A stretch of DNA of 64,000 nt from Mixophyes australis (Eukaryota > Chordata > Amphibia > Anura > Limnodynastidae). The translations under genes were made by a program, and so were the position numbers. The stretch is from NCBI GenBank assembly GCA_036250195.1, contig JAVHZZ010000003.1, forward strand, positions 57,370,289 through 57,434,288, given 5' to 3'. The notes beneath the pieces are model-generated. The model saw nothing but the letters and a program-made list of their open reading frames with translations, made no database searches and was not told the origin of the DNA. Each line of letters opens with the position of its first letter. The first letter of the stretch is position 1. Of the stretch, positions 63,602 to 64,000 are shown piece by piece.

Positions 63602-64000
<399 letters not shown>

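Overview
The window is a vertebrate, intron-rich, AT-rich nuclear sequence that carries the middle of one protein-coding gene on the + strand: MYT1L, the neuronal CCHHC zinc-finger transcription factor. Six consecutive coding exons (2056-2390, 41124-42098, 55973-56107, 59602-59692, 61025-61132, 63631-63842) join in frame at GT-AG junctions. Together they encode about 618 residues: the last few residues of zinc finger 1, a basic nuclear-localisation patch, the Asp/Glu-rich domain, the large central region, complete zinc fingers 2 and 3, and the segment just after them. The gene starts before and ends after the window. No second gene, RNA gene or CRISPR array could be supported.

The rest is intron, strongly populated by transposable elements. 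The set suggests an anuran amphibian (inference from repeat type, not a database match). It includes: tRNA-derived SINEs ending in an L2-like tail (five copies plus a fragment); L2-type LINE fragments with recognisable reverse-transcriptase motifs; several families of short, fold-back MITEs beginning GGGCTAG, GGGCCTGA or GGGGTAA with 3-bp target duplications; a hAT element with a perfect 8-bp duplication; Tc1-like transposase wrecks; and a candidate solo LTR.

Layout. 1-2055: intron before the first visible exon, with TA repeats and a 22-bp tandem repeat. 2056-2390: exon A (acidic domain). 2391-41123: 38.7-kb intron with most of the repeats, including a MITE-dense block at 24.4-29.6 kb. 41124-42098: exon B. 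42099-55972: intron with a 450-bp GATA/GACA array, a large inverted repeat and a 31-bp minisatellite interrupted by LINE sequence. 55973-63842: four short exons (C-F) close together, coding fingers 2 and 3 and the following region, separated by short introns that also carry MITEs, hAT-like sequence and a nested LTR candidate.

The only biological system clearly present is the MYT1L transcription unit. The most unusual material is in the mobile elements: a mosaic MITE with the core of one family and the ends of another, a SINE/LINE shared 3' tail, several nested insertions, long near-perfect hairpins inside the pre-mRNA, and the GATA/GACA array. I saw no previously undescribed gene system.
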